DNA of 13,323 nucleotides, from assembly GCA_022736495.1 (NCBI GenBank), contig DZCR01000088.1:1-13323 (forward strand). The letters run 5' to 3'. Of this stretch, positions 10,154 to 13,323 are shown piece by piece. The stretch's first letter is position 1. The number at the start of each line of letters is the position of its first letter. Both the position numbers and the translations under genes were made by a program. This stretch comes from Desulfobacca acetoxidans (GTDB lineage: Bacteria > Desulfobacterota > Desulfobaccia > Desulfobaccales > 0-14-0-80-60-11). Below the pieces are notes generated by a model, which did no database searches, was not told the origin of the DNA, and saw only the letters and a program-made list of their open reading frames with translations.

Positions 10154-10280
10154 TCAGCAGTTAGCAATTAGCAGTTAGGAAAAAAACCAGGCGAGGCCAC
10201 ATCCTGGAAATGTTTCTCCTCCCACTTGCTGATTACTGGACACCTTTCTCTTTTGCTGACTGCTAACCGCTAACTGCTAA
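10154..10280 (-). repeat. 25-bp inverted repeat between mmdA-like gene and small subunit
   Basis: Arms at 10154-10178 and 10256-10280 are complementary at 21 of 25 positions and built from TTAGCAGTTAGC-like units. In the minus-strand transcript three of the four differences become G:U pairs, leaving one C:A mismatch, so the mRNA could form a 24-pair stem with a 77-nt loop. The right arm contains the stop codon of the mmdA-like gene (10277-10279). It could be a small non-autonomous element with terminal inverted repeats or an mRNA processing/stability structure. Confidence 0.7.
10180..10207 (-). terminator. Terminator-like hairpin inside the inverted repeat
   Basis: On the minus strand CCAGG (10207-10203) and CCTGG (10191-10187) form a 5-bp stem around 11 nt, directly followed by seven T (10186-10180). 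The stem is short for a full terminator. It could cause partial read-through between the mmdA-like gene and the small subunit gene, or mark the end of an inserted element. Confidence 0.35.
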
Positions 10281-11830
10281 ACCGGGATATTGCCGTGCTT
10301 CTTGGCCGGCAGGGTCTCCCGCTTGGTACTCAGAATTTCCAGGGCCTCGATGAGCCGGGGCCGAGTCTCCCGGGGCGCGATGACCTGGTCCACAAACCCC
10401 CGGGACGCAGCAATGTATGGGTTATAGAGCAGGTCTTCGTAATTATCGATGATTTCCTGGCGCTTGGCCTTGGGGTCCGCGGCTTCTTTGATCTCTTTGC
10501 GGAAGATGACATTAGCCGCGCCGGAGGCTCCCATGACCGCAATTTCGGCGGTGGGCCAGGCGATCACCATGTCCGCGCCCAAATCCCGGGAACACATGGC
10601 CAGATACGAGCCGCCGTAGTCCTTGCGGGTCACCAGGGTGATTTTGGGCACCGTGGCCTCGGAGTAGCACCACAGGAGCTTGGCCCCGTGGCGGATAATG
10701 CCCTGCCATTCCTGGTCGCTGCCGGGTAAATAACCGGGCACGTCGGCGATGGTAAGCAGGGGGATATTGAAGGCGTCGCAGAAGCGGATGAACCGGGTAG
10801 CCTTGTCCGCCGCGTTGACATCCAGGCAGCCCGCCAGCACCATGGGGTTGTTGGCGATAATGCCGATGGGCCGGCCATTCAAACGCGCCAGGGCCACTAT
10901 GATGTTGCCGGCAAAGTGGGCGTGGGGCTCGAAGAAATCGCCGTCGTCCACGATGGCGCGAATCACGTCGTGCATATCATAGGATTGGCCGGCGCTGTCC
11001 GGGACCATGCTATCCAGGGCCGGCTCCTCCCGGCCCACGGGGTCGGCGCAGGCCGCGATGGGCGGGTCTTCCATGTTATTGCTGGGCAAAAAGCTGAGCA
11101 GGCGTTTGATCTGGTCGATGGCGTCGGCATCGGACTCGCAGGCGAAGTGGGCCACGCCGCTCTTGGCGTTGTGGGCCATAGCGCCGCCTAAGTCCTCAAA
11201 GGTGATCTCCTCGCCGGTGACGCTCTTGATGACGTCGGGGCCGGTGATGAACATATACGAAGTGTTCTTCACCATAAAGATGAAATCGGTCATGGCCGGG
11301 GAGTAGACCGCGCCCCCGGCGGTAGGTCCCATGATAGCGGAAATCTGGGGAATGACGCCACTGGCGATGGCGTTCCGGTAGAAGATCTGGCCATAGGCGG
11401 AAAGTGAGTCCACACCTTCCTGGATACGGGCCCCGCCGGAGTCGTTGAAGCCCACAAAGGGCACCCCGGACTTCAATGCCAGGTCCATGACCTTGCAGAT
11501 CTTCTTGCTGTGCATCTCGCCCAGCGAACCCGCCCGAGAGGTAAAATCCTGGGCAAAGGCGAACACCGGCCGGCCGTTCACCATCCCAAAGCCGGTAACC
11601 ACGCCATCCGCAGGAATCTCCACCTTCTCCATGCCGAAATTGACGCAGCGGTGTTTCACAAAGATATCAGTCTCCCGGAAGGTCCCCGGGTCAAAAAAGA
11701 GGTCCAGACGCTCCCGGGCGGTGAGCTTGCCGCTGGCGTGCTGTTTCTCCACGGCCTTGGCCCCACCCATGGCCCTGATCTGCCCCTCCTTCTCCTTTAA
11801 CTCCCGGATCCTCTCCGATACGGTCTTCAT
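10277..11830 (-). CDS. mmdA: Methylmalonyl/propionyl-CoA carboxyltransferase (MmdA / 12S type)
   Basis: This 517-aa cytoplasmic protein moves a carboxyl group between acyl-CoA (most likely propionyl-/methylmalonyl-CoA) and biotin. It has the two crotonase-like halves of the family. The N-half includes ERLDLFFDPGTF, SGGARIQEGVDSL and MGPTAGGAVYSPAM, with the Gly-Gly pair forming an oxyanion hole. The C-half includes NNPMVLAGCLD, DVPGYLPGSDQEWQG and KDYGGSYLAM. There is no biotin carboxylase or biotin domain in the chain; biotin would come from the fused carrier of the third gene. The ATG at 11830 is chosen because GAGGAA lies about 7 nt upstream and MKTVSERIREL is the usual family start; an in-frame ATG at 11848 adds six atypical residues. 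It is the first gene of the cluster. It may instead be labelled propionyl-CoA carboxylase beta. Confidence 0.92.
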   Translation of the reverse strand: MKTVSERIRELKEKEGQIRAMGGAKAVEKQHASGKLTARERLDLFFDPGTFRETDIFVKHRCVNFGMEKVEIPADGVVTGFGMVNGRPVFAFAQDFTSRAGSLGEMHSKKICKVMDLALKSGVPFVGFNDSGGARIQEGVDSLSAYGQIFYRNAIASGVIPQISAIMGPTAGGAVYSPAMTDFIFMVKNTSYMFITGPDVIKSVTGEEITFEDLGGAMAHNAKSGVAHFACESDADAIDQIKRLLSFLPSNNMEDPPIAACADPVGREEPALDSMVPDSAGQSYDMHDVIRAIVDDGDFFEPHAHFAGNIIVALARLNGRPIGIIANNPMVLAGCLDVNAADKATRFIRFCDAFNIPLLTIADVPGYLPGSDQEWQGIIRHGAKLLWCYSEATVPKITLVTRKDYGGSYLAMCSRDLGADMVIAWPTAEIAVMGASGAANVIFRKEIKEAADPKAKRQEIIDNYEDLLYNPYIAASRGFVDQVIAPRETRPRLIEALEILSTKRETLPAKKHGNIPV

Positions 11831-12103
11831 ATGGCGGTTCCTCTTCAACCAAGATTATGCTGCAGGGTTTTGAAAGCGCACTATTCGGGCTTCCGGGGTC
11901 GATTACCCGGAGCATTCGCCCGATCATTATTTCACCGATTTTTCCAGCCAAATTACGAAAGGAAGAAATATTGTGAAAGGATACAGGAACAGGGCCAGAA
12001 TGCAAATCGGGTAATCTTTGATTTTTTTGTCAGAAATTTTCTTACAGGAGGTCGGCAGAAAATTCTTCGATGGGAAAAGTTCATTTTTAGGTGCAGATTT
12101 CTT
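11831..12103. other. Non-coding leader region upstream of mmdA
   Basis: No convincing gene is seen. A 6-bp dyad TCCGGG/CCCGGA (11892-11897 and 11906-11911) lies in the likely mmdA leader. The best minus-strand promoter guess is TTCACA (11975-11970), a 16-nt spacer and TAATTT, which is weak at the -10. Base composition becomes AT-rich past about 11920, unlike the coding blocks on the left. Confidence 0.4.
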
Positions 12104-12197
12104 GAATTTTACCCCCCCACCAGAACCGCATTGCTTTATGGAGATCATTAATACAGTTCTTGCTGGTTTAGTGATAAGGAAAGGCTTTGGCAAGTAA
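12104..12197 (+). repeat. About 95-bp repeat, copy 1
   Basis: The last 28 nt (12170-12197, beginning AGTGATAAGGAAAGGC) are identical to 13164-13191. Weaker similarity continues leftwards through CTGGTTT / CTGGCGGGT and back to a run of six or seven C (12112-12118; in copy 2 13107-13112). Both copies point the same way, 994 bp apart, on either side of the lipoprotein gene. The exact left boundary is approximate. Confidence 0.7.
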
Positions 12198-12435
12198 GCT
12201 GCTATCCTTCCTTTTTTCTTTCCACCAAATTTTTGTCACGTTGCTGACGTCCCAATTTCCTCGGCCTTTCTCCTGAACCGTCATTATGGGGTGATGCTCT
12301 CCTGAGGTCCTTAAGACCTACCGCAATGGATTGTCCGGTTTCTGAGAAGCAGACAATAAAAATTTTGTACAAGTTACGCATAATTTGTGCTAATTTCATA
12401 ATCTGAGGTATGTTTCACTGAAGGAGGTAGGCGTC
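12198..12435. other. Non-coding region before the lipoprotein gene
   Basis: No gene is supported. A 5-bp dyad AGGTC-CTTAA-GACCT occurs near 12305-12319. The 70 nt before the gene are AT-rich with several TAATTT/CATAAT-like hexamers, but none has a good -35 at proper spacing. The promoter is probably here but cannot be fixed. Confidence 0.35.
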
Positions 12436-12738
12436 ATGAATCTATACAGATTTTTCATCATAGTTGCCCTTGTCCTCGCCATGGGCTGCGCTAGTGGCCC
12501 TTCTACTACGACTACCACATCCAGTTCTGATTTCGCCAAATTGTGCAAGGCCATAGGGGCCGAGGGAGGTAAGCTGGAACGGGAAAGATTTATAGCTCAC
12601 GCCAAGGACAAAGAAGCAGCCGCCAAGCTTTTTGATTCCTGCGACACCCAATATAAAGGTTACCTTACTGAAGAGGATGTCACACCGGCTTTCATAAACC
12701 GTTTGAAGGGCACAGCGTTTCGTCAGATTAACCCCTAA
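12436..12738 (+). CDS. Small lipoprotein with a degenerate EF-hand-like motif
   Basis: This 100-aa protein begins with a short signal peptide (Arg5, hydrophobic 6-15) and a lipobox AMGC with Cys18, so it should be lipidated and held at the inner or outer membrane. A Ser/Thr-rich linker (20-31) follows, then a charged helical domain. DTQYKGYLTEED (about 74-85) has the spacing of an EF-hand calcium loop: Asp at position 1, Gly at 6, Leu at 8 and Asp at 12. Positions 3 and 5 are Gln and Lys, so calcium binding is doubtful. Two cysteines (Cys36 and Cys72) could form a disulfide. AAGGAGG lies 8 nt before the ATG, a strong ribosome site that fixes the start. The gene stands alone between the two copies of a 95-bp repeat. 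Function is unknown. Confidence 0.8.
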   Translation: MNLYRFFIIVALVLAMGCASGPSTTTTTSSSDFAKLCKAIGAEGGKLERERFIAHAKDKEAAAKLFDSCDTQYKGYLTEEDVTPAFINRLKGTAFRQINP

Positions 12739-13094
12739 CCCGTCTTGAGATTCAGAGGCAACTTGGAGGATTTTAGACTAAATTTGCTTTTATTATTCAT
12801 TTTCAATAGGTTAACTCTACAAATTTCCGCCAAAGCAAGCCTCATATTCTTACAGATATAAACAATTTTGCCCCCCGCCCAAGGTCCGGGATAGAAGTCC
12901 GCACAATTGTCATCTATGCATATGGAGAAGGGTTGGGGGTTTTGGATTGTCAGGCATAAGTTTCAGGTTCTGTTATGATCCTTGACTTATCATCGCACGA
13001 GTAAGCCAGCTATATTCAAAACATATCGACTCTTTTCACGCTGATCGCTGCATTCTTTCCCCGCCAGTAATCCTTCCTCTATCAGGCATTGAAA
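12739..13094. other. Non-coding region with an imperfect inverted repeat
   Basis: No gene is supported. An imperfect inverted repeat pairs ACAATTTTGCCCCCC (from 12862) with GGGGGTTTTGGATTGT (12935-12950), sharing the ACAAT ends and C/G runs around about 55 nt. A short AT dyad TTTAG-A-CTAAA follows the lipoprotein gene near 12772-12783 without a T-tract. No clear terminator is seen. Confidence 0.35.
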
Positions 13095-13191
13095 CCTGAA
13101 ACCGTACCCCCCACAAACGGCTTGGGAGGATATGCATTTCAAATCTACCATTCCTGGCGGGTCAGTGATAAGGAAAGGCTTTGGCAAGTAA
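13095..13191 (+). repeat. About 95-bp repeat, copy 2
   Basis: It shares the exact 28-bp core (13164-13191) with copy 1 and, at lower identity, the C-run and CTGG-containing part to its left. Read on the minus strand, both copies contain CTTGCCAAAGCCTTTCC and a G-run about 60 nt later. The final 130 nt of the window beyond it are AT-rich and hold no recognisable feature. Confidence 0.7.
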
Positions 13192-13323
13192 CCCAGAATC
13201 CTCCTCGGCCAACTAAAAAGGCAGGGCAATGCTAGCCAAGCCATCCAGGTTTACCCAATGAAAAAATTTAACTAGTGTATTGATTCACAATTAGCTTTAA
13301 TTAATCTCCGCTTTGTGATATCT

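Noticed and set aside
10150..10280. CRISPR-like array from the repeated AGCAGTTAGC units
   Set aside because: The units are about 10-12 nt, adjacent and inverted, without regular spacers.
12202..12399. Minus-strand 65-codon frame upstream of the lipoprotein gene
   Set aside because: It has no ribosome site and no recognisable motif, and overlaps the likely promoter area of the lipoprotein gene.
12990..13244. Minus-strand 84-codon frame covering repeat copy 2, sharing PKPFLIT with a frame over copy 1
   Set aside because: The shared peptide is just the translated 28-bp repeat; there is no start signal, and the frames diverge outside it.

Overview
The window carries nine protein-coding genes of a Gram-negative, anaerobic-looking bacterium of moderately high GC. 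KdsB (Kdo activation for lipopolysaccharide) and a lipobox protein point to an outer membrane. A biotin-dependent carboxyltransferase gene set without a biotin carboxylase resembles propionate/methylmalonyl-CoA metabolism of sulfate-reducing or syntrophic Desulfobacterota. The short GC-rich palindromes between genes also fit such genomes. The lineage is an inference from content; no ribosomal marker is present.

Layout. 1-183: hairpins and a GC-rich palindrome after clpB. 184-2793 (-): ClpB disaggregase with a good -35/-10 pair. 2994-3863 (+): a DUF1186-like protein with a lysine-rich tail. 3892-4626 (+): KdsB. 4639-5841 (-): a membrane-anchored SGNH hydrolase that converges on kdsB with a 12-nt gap. 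6080-7716 (+): pyrF overlapping a divergent dihydroorotate-dehydrogenase-like gene, behind a near-consensus promoter. 7717-7882: convergent gap holding a second copy of the palindrome. 7883-11830 (-): a three-gene cluster, transcribed from right to left: MmdA-type carboxyltransferase, a 65-aa small subunit, and a 5S/OadA-type carboxyltransferase with a fused biotin domain. 11831-12435: non-coding. 12436-12738 (+): a small EF-hand-like lipoprotein. The rest is non-coding and AT-richer. Two related repeats of about 95 bp flank the lipoprotein gene and share an identical 28-bp core.

How the genes work together. The 7883-11830 cluster most likely encodes a methylmalonyl-CoA:pyruvate transcarboxylase, or the carboxyltransferase part of a related decarboxylase. 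Its two intergenic gaps both carry long inverted repeats. The larger one forms a 25-bp stem whose differences are mostly G:U wobbles in the sense transcript, and it encloses a terminator-like hairpin. pyrF and the DHOD-like gene form a small pyrimidine operon. No complete new defence or mobile system is visible. The best leads are the small transcarboxylase subunit with its structured spacers, the atypical DHOD, and the lipoprotein between the paired repeats.
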